From an uncultured Propionibacteriaceae bacterium (GTDB taxonomy: Bacteria; Actinomycetota; Actinomycetes; Propionibacteriales; Propionibacteriaceae), in NCBI GenBank assembly GCA_937988865.1, contig CALKHV010000169.1:1-15245 (forward strand): DNA of 15,245 nt, read 5' to 3'. The notes below the pieces were generated by a model. It worked only from the letters and a program-made list of their open reading frames with translations. It did not search any database and was not told the origin of the DNA. Position numbers and translations under genes: made by a program. The first letter of the stretch is position 1, and each line of letters starts with the position of its first letter. Positions 1 through 6,711 of this stretch are shown here, piece after piece.

Positions 1-308
1 CGCCGGCGGCAACGAAGCGGCTGGTCAGCCTCAGGTTGCGGCTGCGGGAAGGGCTGGTCCAGTTGGTGGGGCGGGTAGGGGTGGCCCCGTCGACCGCCGC
101 GGGACGCCCAGGCGACCCGGGCACCCACGTTCCAGCAGTCGCACCGATTGTGCGGAAGGACAGTCTCCTGGTCCGAAAGGACCGTCTTTGGGTCGGATCG
201 CCTCATAAAGGCGCGACGGATGCCACGCTGACTCTGTGGCACCAGCCCCCGAGAATCGAGGGACTTCCCGGCTCCAAGCCGCGCAGTGTCAGGAACGAGG
301 GGGTCAAC
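1..308. other. Upstream region of the secreted-protein cassette
   Basis: No gene can be supported here. The third forward frame is open through the whole stretch into the small secreted protein, but its conceptual product is arginine- and proline-rich low complexity and the real signal peptide begins at 309. The left edge could hold the end of another gene, but no frame gives a recognisable protein. The only structured part is 153-191, where a near-repeat and an inverted repeat occur (listed separately). A possible -10-like CATAAA lies at 204-209 without a convincing -35. A G-rich ribosome binding site precedes the ATG at 309. Confidence 0.5.
156..187 (+). promoter_or_regulatory. 21-bp-phased direct repeat, candidate activator site
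   Basis: AAGGACAGTCT (156-166) recurs as AAGGACCGTCT (177-187), ten of eleven bases identical, with an offset of exactly 21 bp, about two helical turns. The second copy also forms an inverted repeat, GGTCC-GAAA-GGACC, at 170-183. The position about 130-150 bp before the secreted-protein ATG, just ahead of the -10-like CATAAA at 204, suits a response-regulator binding site. A similar decamer lies upstream of the histidine kinase gene. Function is inferred. Confidence 0.4.
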
Positions 309-665
309 ATGGAACACTTCCGCATTACAGGATCAGCCGTGGCGGGCCTGCTGCTGCTGGGAACTGCCTCGGTGGCAGCTCACGCCGCAGTCAGCTCCAT
401 CGCGATTGCACCAAGCTCCCAAGTCGTCAATTCGGGGACGTCTGCCACGTGGGGATGGAGTTGGGGCGGTACTGGAACGTACTCACCGAGGCTCTACTAC
501 GGAGACGGCTCCAGCAAGACGTTCGCCAGCCAAACCAACGGTGGTTCCGGTTCTGGCACACACACCTATGAGTCCTGCACAACCGCGTCCCTGGCCCCCC
601 ACATCAACGTCAGCACCGCGCAAGCGAACGCCTCCCTGCGCGTCAACGGTGGGCCGTGTCGCTAG
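309..665 (+). CDS. Small secreted protein, possible lactococcin-972-like bacteriocin
   Basis: The product has 118 residues. The start is the ATG at 309, preceded by a GAGGGGG ribosome binding site; a longer in-frame extension upstream looks non-coding. Residues 1-26 form a clear Sec signal peptide (hydrophobic core around residues 10-24, AHA before the cleavage point), leaving a mature chain of about 92 residues. The mature part is rich in Gly, Ser, Thr and aromatic residues and has two cysteines (in YESCTT and GGPC) that could form a disulfide. The stretch TW-x4-WG-x4-YS followed by GSSKT resembles, from memory, the TW...G...YS...GSKT pattern of lactococcin 972; the YGDGSS...THTY pattern also recalls PKD/Ig-like domains. 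The gene overlaps the start of an FtsX-like permease by 10 bases and is followed by an ABC ATPase, the neighbourhood typical of lactococcin-972-type loci. It is probably exported and acts outside the cell, as a bacteriocin or as an extracytoplasmic partner of the permease. Family membership is uncertain; secretion is well supported. Confidence 0.72.
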   Translation: MEHFRITGSAVAGLLLLGTASVAAHAAVSSIAIAPSSQVVNSGTSATWGWSWGGTGTYSPRLYYGDGSSKTFASQTNGGSGSGTHTYESCTTASLAPHINVSTAQANASLRVNGGPCR

Positions 666-3316
666 GACTCGGACGAACTCGCCGGCGGTTCTTCTACCGT
701 TGGCTACGGAACCGAACGGCAACACTGGCAGCGGTCCTCTGTGCGCTGACCCTGCTGGTCGCGACGGCTTTGGCGAAGACGAGCATCGCCACAATCGATG
801 CCGAGCTGCAAATGAACTGGCGCGGATCCTACGACCTCCTCGTTGCCGACGGCGGCGCCGTTGCGCATCAGGCTCAGGCGACCGACGGGTTGATCGAGCA
901 GAACTTCGCTGCGTTCACTGGACGCGGAGGAATCACAGCTGACCAGTTGGCCAAGATTCGCGCTTTGGAGAGCGTGGAAGTCGCCGCTCCTCTCACCTTC
1001 ATCGGCTCCATCACCTCCCCCGGCTATGCAGTGCAGGTGGGGGCCGTTGACCCGAGTGCCGCCACGAGCAAACTCTTCTTCACCGATCGCCCCAAGGCAT
1101 ACGCAGTCTCCATGCGTGTGACTGCTGACGACGGAGTGAGGAAGCAGGTTCTGAACACCGGAGCCGGCGCCCTTGCCTTCTCGCGTGGGTCTGGGACCGG
1201 CGCTGTCGGGGCTGTGGGAGACATCAGAGACGCCTCCATATCGACGAGCGGAGACGGCACGTGGGACGTGGAGGGCTCGTTCCAAGCCTTGCCGGAACTG
1301 AGTTCAGACGTTGTCGCCATCGACCCAGTCGCCGAACGTGCGTTACTGGGAGACGCGGGAGACTTTCTGACCCCCCTGATCACCTTCGATGAGCTGCTGA
1401 GTTCTGGCGCCGGGTCAGCCGCGCTGTCTGAGCTGATCCCGCGTCGCTACAGCTACGAGAAGCTGTCCTTGGCGAATGGTGAACTCTCCGAACCACCCGT
1501 GCCGGTGGTGCTGAGTGACACCGCCTATCAGTCCGTCGAGGCCGAGGTCACCATCAGAACGATCGACCTGCCGACAAACGCAGAGTTGTTCATTGACAAC
1601 GCGCAAAGACCTCCGGAACTCTCTGACGAGGGCGCCGCTCTCCTCGCGAGCGCGCCCAAGGGCCCTGCGGTCGTGTCGACGACCGACTTGTCCAGTTTGC
1701 TGGTGCCGTTGGCTGAGCCTGTCCTGGGAGTGGCGCTGCCGGATGCGCCAGCCGCCCCCCGAGGTCAGTTGGTCACGTCGAACCCGGGACTTACCCCGTC
1801 TCTCGTACTGCGGTCGAGCTACACAGTCCCGGACGCGGACACACTGTCTGCGGCCCCCGTCGCAAGTACCCTCGTCCAATCGACTCCCCTGGGCAAGATC
1901 ATCTTGACATCCACCGCGAGCGAGCAGGCCTATCGTTCGGGGGGTGACGCGGTTGCTGGCGGCGCCAGCCCAGCGTTCTTCGCGCCTGTCGGGGAGTACA
2001 GCCCGACGCACACCGCATCCGACACAGGCCAGGCGTCGTACGTTCCGCTGGGCAGCTACGCGACGGGATCGGCGAAGGTCACCCAGCCCGGCATCTGGCA
2101 GGGCCGTACTCTCGGCCCGTCCTTCTCCGGAATGGGTAGCGTGTTGGCTGCGCCGGGAGCCATCACCACACTGGCGGCCATGACGCGGGTGAGGTCGGAC
2201 GCAACCATCGACTTGTTGAGGGTGCGATTGAGCGGAGTGTCTGACTATGGGCCTGCATCACTCGCCGAAATCGAGCGCGTCGCGTCCGCCATCTCCGAAC
2301 TGGGGCTGGATGTCAGGGTGGTGGCGGGATCGTCCCTGGCACCTGTGGGGATCTACCTGCCGCAGTTCTTCGCCGATGGGGTGGATCTCGGGTGGACCCT
2401 GCAGGAGTGGACCAGTCTCGGCGCAGCCGTTCGCGTCGATCGGGCCTCCAGGGGTGCTGTGAACTGGATGCTGGCACTGAGTTCGATCAGCGCTGTCGTG
2501 CTTGCGGGTGCTGCCCAGCTTCTTGCCAGCACATCCCGTCGAAAGGAGGCCACCCTGCTCACCCACCTCGGCTGGACGAGGCGCCGCATTGTCGGCTGGT
2601 TCCTGATCGAAAGCTCACCCCAGATCGCCCTGGTCGTGTCGGTCGCGGGAATGTCGGTGGCGTTGACCAGAGCGAATCGCGAACCCTTGCTCGTGGCCGG
2701 GGCCGTCGTGTTCGGATTCACCCTCACCGCCGCCCTCGGAGCGCTGCTGCCCCTTGTGGGCGGCCGTTCCGCCAGGCCGCTGCCGGCCTCGGCGCCACCA
2801 GCCCGCACACGGACACGAGTTGGCAGACGGCTCGGGAGCACTCGTCGACTGGCGATGGTGCTCCTCGGCGGCGCACAAGCCATCCTCGGCCTGACGACTG
2901 CCGCTTCCGTTGGGTCTCTTCTTGCGGCGCGCGCATCCGGCGGGTCAAGCCGTCTGGCCGAGTTGCTCAGCGGTCGGCTCGTGCCATTCGTGCTTGCCCT
3001 GACCCTGGCCGGACTGGCTTCCGGTGTGGCGCTTCTCCGGTCGGGGACAGCGGCCTTGCTCGACGGTTGCGCACCAGACCTGCGGCTTCTTGAAAGCTGC
3101 GGATGGTCGAGGTCCGACGTCAGTCGTGCCGCTGTTGCGATGATCTCTCGAGCGACGCTGCCTGGCGCAATGGTGGCGTTGCTCCTCGCCACCGCCCTCG
3201 CGCCCCAGCTCGTCCCCGGGCAACTACCGGCGGTCCTGCTACCGACGATCACGGTGATCGCCGTCGGCCTGGCAACAACGTGGGTCGTGGCGTGGACGAG
3301 GGCCCTGCATGCCTGA
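656..3316 (+). CDS. FtsX-like ABC permease with very large external domain
   Basis: The product has 886 residues, starting at a GTG that overlaps the previous gene by 10 bases. Residues about 21-40 form one membrane segment after an Arg-rich cytoplasmic start. Residues about 45-600 are a long hydrophilic external region. About seven hydrophobic segments follow, near 605-625, 653-673, 680-703, 733-758, 775-795, 836-855 and 862-880. The cytoplasmic loop after the second membrane segment (RRKEATLLTHLGWTRRRIV) is the FtsX/MacB signature, and a degenerate second copy follows (LRLLESCGWSRSDV). It should form a complex with the ATPase that begins inside its last codons. Known relatives are mechanotransmitting permeases (MacB, LolCE, FtsX) and the bacteriocin-associated integral membrane proteins of lactococcin-972 loci. 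The linked secreted protein makes export, immunity or envelope-stress handling the likely roles. I do not recognise the external domain. The protein is longer than ordinary single-unit FtsX permeases. Confidence 0.8.
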   Translation: MSLGLGRTRRRFFYRWLRNRTATLAAVLCALTLLVATALAKTSIATIDAELQMNWRGSYDLLVADGGAVAHQAQATDGLIEQNFAAFTGRGGITADQLAKIRALESVEVAAPLTFIGSITSPGYAVQVGAVDPSAATSKLFFTDRPKAYAVSMRVTADDGVRKQVLNTGAGALAFSRGSGTGAVGAVGDIRDASISTSGDGTWDVEGSFQALPELSSDVVAIDPVAERALLGDAGDFLTPLITFDELLSSGAGSAALSELIPRRYSYEKLSLANGELSEPPVPVVLSDTAYQSVEAEVTIRTIDLPTNAELFIDNAQRPPELSDEGAALLASAPKGPAVVSTTDLSSLLVPLAEPVLGVALPDAPAAPRGQLVTSNPGLTPSLVLRSSYTVPDADTLSAAPVASTLVQSTPLGKIILTSTASEQAYRSGGDAVAGGASPAFFAPVGEYSPTHTASDTGQASYVPLGSYATGSAKVTQPGIWQGRTLGPSFSGMGSVLAAPGAITTLAAMTRVRSDATIDLLRVRLSGVSDYGPASLAEIERVASAISELGLDVRVVAGSSLAPVGIYLPQFFADGVDLGWTLQEWTSLGAAVRVDRASRGAVNWMLALSSISAVVLAGAAQLLASTSRRKEATLLTHLGWTRRRIVGWFLIESSPQIALVVSVAGMSVALTRANREPLLVAGAVVFGFTLTAALGALLPLVGGRSARPLPASAPPARTRTRVGRRLGSTRRLAMVLLGGAQAILGLTTAASVGSLLAARASGGSSRLAELLSGRLVPFVLALTLAGLASGVALLRSGTAALLDGCAPDLRLLESCGWSRSDVSRAAVAMISRATLPGAMVALLLATALAPQLVPGQLPAVLLPTITVIAVGLATTWVVAWTRALHA

Positions 3317-3995
3317 CTCGATGGGCCGGCGGCACGCGTCACCCCCGGCAGCGTTGGAGTTGTCGGGCGTGGCGATGTCCTATCTGCGACCCTTCGGGCC
3401 AAAGCTCGTCCTCGCCGACAACTTCAACCTCCTCCTTGATGGTGGCCAGATGCACTGCCTCGCAGGGCGGAGCGGGTCTGGGAAGACGACGCTCCTGAGG
3501 ATCGCAGCCGGTCTCCAGCAGCCAACCGATGGCACTGTGTCCTGGTCAGGAGCGCGGATCGATGGCCTGTCGCGCTCTCAGTTGGCCGAAGCGCGGCGAC
3601 GGCACATGGGTTACGTCGATCAGGGCGCGACGACGATCGGCGAGCTTCGAGTCATTGACAATGTGCTCCTCCCGGCCATTCCGACAGGCATCGACATCGC
3701 GGTGGAGGCGCGGGCCCACGCCCTCCTTGAGTTGTTCGGCCTGGCTGAACAGGCGCGGCAGCAGACTCGAACCCTGTCCGGCGGTGAACGGCAACGTGTG
3801 GCGATCGCTCGCTCACTGCTGTTGGCCCCGACCACCATCGCTGTGGACGAACCCACGGCAAGTCTTGACCGCGAGAGCGCGACGCGCGTCATAGCAGCTC
3901 TGCGGGCCGCCGCGAATCTTGGCTCGGCGATACTGCTGGCCAGCCACGATCCAGCACTGATTGCGGAAGCAGACTCCGTAACGAGGCTTGAGTAA
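3309..3995 (+). CDS. ABC transporter ATPase, LolD/MacB class
   Basis: The product is a 228-residue stand-alone nucleotide-binding domain. Walker A is GRSGSGKT at 53-60, the Q-loop Gln is near 105 (GYVDQ), the signature LSGGE is at 156-160, Walker B ending in VDE is near 177-181, the D-loop SLD follows, and the switch His is H213 (ASHD). All key residues are present, so it should hydrolyse ATP. The ATG at 3309 overlaps the permease stop by 8 bases; a second in-frame ATG at 3321, just after that stop, is an alternative start. Its size and the VDEPTASLD motif fit the LolD/MacB family, which pairs with FtsX-type permeases, and it is almost certainly the motor for the preceding permease. TIGR-type families annotate such ATPases in lactococcin-972 loci as putative bacteriocin exporters; that link is inferred here. 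Confidence 0.9.
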   Translation: MPDSMGRRHASPPAALELSGVAMSYLRPFGPKLVLADNFNLLLDGGQMHCLAGRSGSGKTTLLRIAAGLQQPTDGTVSWSGARIDGLSRSQLAEARRRHMGYVDQGATTIGELRVIDNVLLPAIPTGIDIAVEARAHALLELFGLAEQARQQTRTLSGGERQRVAIARSLLLAPTTIAVDEPTASLDRESATRVIAALRAAANLGSAILLASHDPALIAEADSVTRLE

Positions 3996-4018
3996 CGGAA
4001 CCCGGACGAGACTACGAA

Positions 4019-4035
4019 CGTGCCCCCCTGGCACG
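4019..4035. terminator. Hairpin between convergent operons
   Basis: CGTGCC (4019-4024) and GGCACG (4030-4035) form a perfect 6-bp stem with a 5-base C-rich loop, in the 53-bp gap between the ATPase stop and the response regulator stop. There is no T-tract, as is common in actinobacteria. It could end transcription from both sides. Confidence 0.45.
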
Positions 4036-4048
4036 GCGATCGCGCTGG

Positions 4049-4696
4049 TCAGGACCGGGGCGCCCAGCCGTGCAGCTTGAGTAGGGCCTCGGCTCGGCTC
4101 GTGACGCCGAGGCGCCGGTACAGCTTGGCTGTGTAGCTCTTGATGGACGACTCGCTGAGGTTCATCGAGCGTCCGATCTCGGCGTTGCCGTATCCCAGGG
4201 CAAGCAGCCGAGCGACCTCGCGTTCCCGGGCGGTGGCAGTGGCCATCTCCTGGTCAAGGATGCGCTCAGTGACGCCGCGACGGCTCTCGGGCAACAGCCG
4301 CTCCCCCGGCCTGGGCGAGAAGACCTTGAACCCACCGTGCGCGGCCATCGTCGCGTCGGCCAGTTCCTTCCACGAACTCCCCTTCACCAGCGCACCGGAC
4401 GCACCAGCGCGGAGCGCGTCCTCCGCCAGGAAGTCGGTCTCAAGTGAGGTCAACAACAGCACACGCGTCGCGCTGACCCGGGAAACCTGCCGACACACCG
4501 CCAACCCGTCCAGGCCAGGCAGTCGAAGGTCCAACAGGAGCACCTCGACTGGGTTCGCCTGAATCAGCCGGAGTGCCTCCTCGCCGCTGCCGGCAGCCCA
4601 CAGGACGTCGAACCGGCCATCACGCGACAGCGCCTCCCCGACGTAGGCCAGCACCAAAGGATCGTCGTCGCAGGTGCCGACGGTGACGAGTGTCAT
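4049..4696 (-). CDS. NarL/FixJ-family response regulator
   Basis: The product has 215 residues, taking the ATG at 4696; the reading frame extends 13 codons further upstream, but the chosen ATG overlaps the kinase stop as ATGA and begins directly with the first receiver strand. Receiver domain residues 1-120: acidic pocket DDD around 10-12, phospho-acceptor D56 (LLLDLRLP), conserved T83 and K105. The C-terminal LuxR-type helix-turn-helix covers about 155-205 (TAREREVARLLALGYGNAEIG, then SxSSIKSYTAKLYRRLGV). It is therefore a transcription factor activated by phosphorylation. It is translationally coupled to the DesK-like kinase and converges on the secreted-protein/ABC cassette, which is the most obvious candidate target, as is its own operon. 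The target assignment is inferred from proximity and shared motifs. Confidence 0.93.
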   Translation of the reverse strand: MTLVTVGTCDDDPLVLAYVGEALSRDGRFDVLWAAGSGEEALRLIQANPVEVLLLDLRLPGLDGLAVCRQVSRVSATRVLLLTSLETDFLAEDALRAGASGALVKGSSWKELADATMAAHGGFKVFSPRPGERLLPESRRGVTERILDQEMATATAREREVARLLALGYGNAEIGRSMNLSESSIKSYTAKLYRRLGVTSRAEALLKLHGWAPRS

Positions 4697-5829
4697 GCCC
4701 GCCCCCAAGGCACCACGACGTCGGTCATCCAGCACCCGTCACGCTCCTCGCCGCGGAAGGTCCCGCCCGCGGCGACCACCTGGTCCCGCATCGTCGCAAG
4801 GCCCACACCCGAACGAGGACCCTCATGACCAGCCGAGGCGTTGACCAGCACAAGTCGCGCCCGGTCATCCGCCACCTCGAGCAGCATCGTCACCGGCCCC
4901 GCGGGGTCGCCGTGGCGCACAATGTTGTTCGTCGCCTCGCGACCGACTCGAGCAAGCAGCGCAGACGCCTTCACTGGGACCACCCCCTCGTCGAGGGTGG
5001 CATGGACGCTGAAGCCGGCACGTTCCAACCGTCCCCGCTCAGCCCGCAGCGAGGAGGCGACAGAAGGTCCAGTCGTCTCCGACTCCGCCCGAATGAGCGA
5101 CGCCCTCGCCACCGAAGCGTCGGTGTTCTCGGTCAGGACGCCAAGCAGCCCGCTCAAGTGGCGCGACGCCAGCTGCACCTGCTCATCGAGAAGAACGACT
5201 TCCCGCTCTTCACTCCCTTTCGCGGTGAGCGACTGCGTGAGCATCCTCATCCGAACCAGATCATGCTTGAGGGTGTCGTGAAGCTCGATCGCCCACTGGC
5301 GCCGCTCTGCGGCGACCGCCTCCGCGGCCCGATACTCCGCCAACCGCTGCAACGAGTGGACGGTGAAGCCGAAACCCCACGCCAGCCCGAACAACGTCAG
5401 CCAGACCAGACCAGTCAACACGATCTGTGACACCGTCAGATGACTCAGGATCGCGGGCCGAACCAGGAGCGGCGGCAGCAGGAAGGCCGCAAGGACAAGA
5501 CCCACGCGCCGCTTCGCCCGCAAGCCGGCAGCCAGGAAGAGCACGATGCACGCGTTCGTCGCGATCCCGACCTGGGCCGCAGGGAGTGGCACCGCAGCGA
5601 CCAGGAGGACGACGCTCACGATGGCCGAGGCACGAAGTCTCCAGCCAGAGAGTGCCGCTGCCCCGCAGATCGCCGCCGACATGACCGTCGCGACCAGCGG
5701 GTTGCCACGCACAATGTCGCCATACAGCGAGAACACAAGGAAAGCACCCCCGAGAACGCCCGGGAGCAACACCTCCAGGGGGACGGCAAGGACGCGTGAG
5801 GCGCGGAGGGCACCAAACCGTTCAGGCAC
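4693..5829 (-). CDS. DesK/NarL-type membrane sensor histidine kinase
   Basis: The product has 378 residues, with a GTG start at 5829; no other ATG, GTG or TTG occurs between this codon and the in-frame upstream stop. Residues about 15-155 hold five or six membrane segments with very short loops, so the ligand or membrane cue is probably sensed within the bilayer. The HisKA_3 dimerisation helix contains the phospho-acceptor H184 (WAIELHDTLKHDL). The HATPase domain shows the N-box EATNNIVRH at 298-306 and the G-box GVGLATMRD at 341-349. The family phosphorylates NarL-type regulators, and the next gene, overlapping by 4 bases, encodes one. Such kinases in actinobacteria and firmicutes often sit beside ABC exporters for peptides or antibiotics. 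The actual stimulus cannot be read from the sequence. Confidence 0.92.
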   Translation of the reverse strand: MPERFGALRASRVLAVPLEVLLPGVLGGAFLVFSLYGDIVRGNPLVATVMSAAICGAAALSGWRLRASAIVSVVLLVAAVPLPAAQVGIATNACIVLFLAAGLRAKRRVGLVLAAFLLPPLLVRPAILSHLTVSQIVLTGLVWLTLFGLAWGFGFTVHSLQRLAEYRAAEAVAAERRQWAIELHDTLKHDLVRMRMLTQSLTAKGSEEREVVLLDEQVQLASRHLSGLLGVLTENTDASVARASLIRAESETTGPSVASSLRAERGRLERAGFSVHATLDEGVVPVKASALLARVGREATNNIVRHGDPAGPVTMLLEVADDRARLVLVNASAGHEGPRSGVGLATMRDQVVAAGGTFRGEERDGCWMTDVVVPWGRA

Positions 5830-5935
5830 GCGCCCACAGTAGCCAACGCCGAGAAGCGTGGCACGACCGGACCGACCTGTTGTCCTTTGGTACAGACCTG
5901 TGCCTTCTCACCTTCGCACCCAACAGTCCGGCACT

Positions 5936-5945
5936 ACCGTCCTTC
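5936..5945 (-). promoter_or_regulatory. Single copy of the GAAGGACnGT motif upstream of the kinase
   Basis: On the minus strand this reads GAAGGACGGT and matches the sites at 155-164 (GAAGGACAGT) and 176-185 (AAAGGACCGT) upstream of the secreted-protein cassette. A weaker copy, AAAGGACAAC, lies closer to the kinase start (minus strand of 5879-5888). It may be an autoregulatory site for the response regulator. It also ends two bases before the ATG of the small peptide gene at 5948. Confidence 0.3.
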
Positions 5946-5947
5946 AC

Positions 5948-6106
5948 ATGCGCATCCGGGCGAGGACAACGAGCACACTACTGACCGTCGCACTCATGAT
6001 CGTGATCCTCCTGCTTGTCGCACTCAATGAAGCAGCACCAGGCATCTGCGACACATTCCCGTGGTGGCCCGGCTGCCAGAGCACAGCGTCAACAACCCTC
6101 GAGTGA
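5948..6106 (+). CDS. Possible 52-residue secreted or membrane-anchored peptide
   Basis: I do not recognise this peptide. It has a basic start (MRIRAR), one hydrophobic stretch at about residues 10-27 (TLLTVALMIVILLLVALN) and a short tail with two cysteines around a Trp-Trp pair (GICDTFPWWPGCQS). This is the plan of a signal-anchored micropeptide or an uncleaved type II anchor, with the tail outside and possibly disulfide-closed. Third codon positions are moderately G/C-rich, which weakly supports coding. No Shine-Dalgarno sequence precedes the ATG, and an upstream in-frame GTG at 5858 would add an unlikely arginine- and proline-rich extension. It lies between the kinase gene (divergent) and the PadR gene. 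It could be a spurious ORF. Confidence 0.4.
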   Translation: MRIRARTTSTLLTVALMIVILLLVALNEAAPGICDTFPWWPGCQSTASTTLE

Positions 6107-6280
6107 ACTGACTCACCGCCGACCCGAGGTGGCCCGGATCCGCGGACGCAGAGCTCCTCAATCAACCCGCATAAGTCCTTGTCACGGGTCAGAATCAGCT
6201 CACACGGGAGAGCCCCAACCCCTCTGCGGAACACGCGGGGGCAGTGAAAGGCCCTGGGTAGCCTGGGATCTCCATCCACC
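6107..6280. other. Gap with possible degraded toxin-like fragment
   Basis: No intact gene is seen. On the minus strand at about 6121-6204 the translation includes ILTRDKDL, then GLIEEL and GPPRV. This recalls the Asp-rich end of PIN-like DUF5615 toxins (a TRDxDF...L...PPxV pattern), but the rest of that domain is absent in this frame. It may be a relic or chance. Confidence 0.2.
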
Positions 6281-6334
6281 CCTTGCACTTCTAGGCATAG
6301 CCGCGATACCTTGCAGTCTTAGGCATCAAGGAGG
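6281..6334 (+). promoter_or_regulatory. Promoter with direct repeat and RBS of the first PadR gene
   Basis: An imperfect direct repeat reads CCTTGCACTTCTAGGCAT at 6281-6298 and CCTTGCAGTCTTAGGCAT at 6309-6326, 15 of 18 identical, offset 28 bp. A promoter can be drawn through it: TTGCAC (6283-6288), an 18-bp spacer, TACCTT (6307-6312). A strong AAGGAGG ribosome binding site (6328-6334) stands 5 bases before the ATG. The repeats flank the -10 element, so PadR autorepression at this site is plausible. Confidence 0.45.
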
Positions 6335-6339
6335 GCAAC

Positions 6340-6711
6340 ATGCGGGTTGGCAAAGACCTGGTGGCGGCGGCCGCGACTCCACTCGTGTTGGGGATCCTGG
6401 CCGAGGGCGAGTCGTACGGCTACGCGATCCTCAAGCGGGTGGGCGAGTTGTCCGGTGGGCAGCTCGCCTGGACCGAGGGCATGCTCTACCCCCTCCTGCA
6501 CAGGCTGGAGCGGCTCGGCTACGTCGAGGCCGACTGGCACACCTCGACCGAGGGTCGTCGGCGCAAGCACTACCGGCTCACCGCCGACGGCCGGGCGGCA
6601 CTGGCCGACCACAGCGAGCAGTGGCGCGTGGTCAGCGAGGCGTTGCGGCAGATCTGGACGGCCACGGCCGCACACCCCGGAACCCTCGCGGCGGGAGGCG
6701 TCCCCGCATGA
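6340..6711 (+). CDS. PadR-family transcriptional repressor
   Basis: The product has 123 residues. The ATG at 6340 has an excellent AAGGAGG site in front. The PadR winged helix covers about residues 8-95: hydrophobic helix 1 (LVLGILAEG), the hallmark SYGYAIL at 25-31, the recognition helix TEGMLYPLLHRLERLGYVEA, and the wing with the basic GRRRKHYRLTADG. A short C-terminal helix (WRVVSEALRQIW) should mediate dimerisation, as in the short PadR-s2 subfamily. Its stop overlaps the start of a HAAS-domain membrane protein as ATGA, the usual arrangement in which PadR controls the membrane-protein gene. The effector is unknown. A direct repeat at its own promoter is the likely operator. Confidence 0.93.
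   Translation: MRVGKDLVAAAATPLVLGILAEGESYGYAILKRVGELSGGQLAWTEGMLYPLLHRLERLGYVEADWHTSTEGRRRKHYRLTADGRAALADHSEQWRVVSEALRQIWTATAAHPGTLAAGGVPA

Noticed and set aside
36..308. In-frame extension upstream of the small secreted protein
   Set aside because: Its residues are low-complexity and it would bury the clear signal peptide that begins at 309.
2353..3402. Long minus-strand open frame across the permease
   Set aside because: Arg/Pro/Ser-rich composition with no domain; it is the antisense of well-supported FtsX and ATPase coding sequence.
5796..5984. Plus-strand 62-codon frame overlapping the kinase start
   Set aside because: No ribosome site, no domain, and it overlaps the kinase start and the small peptide in another frame.
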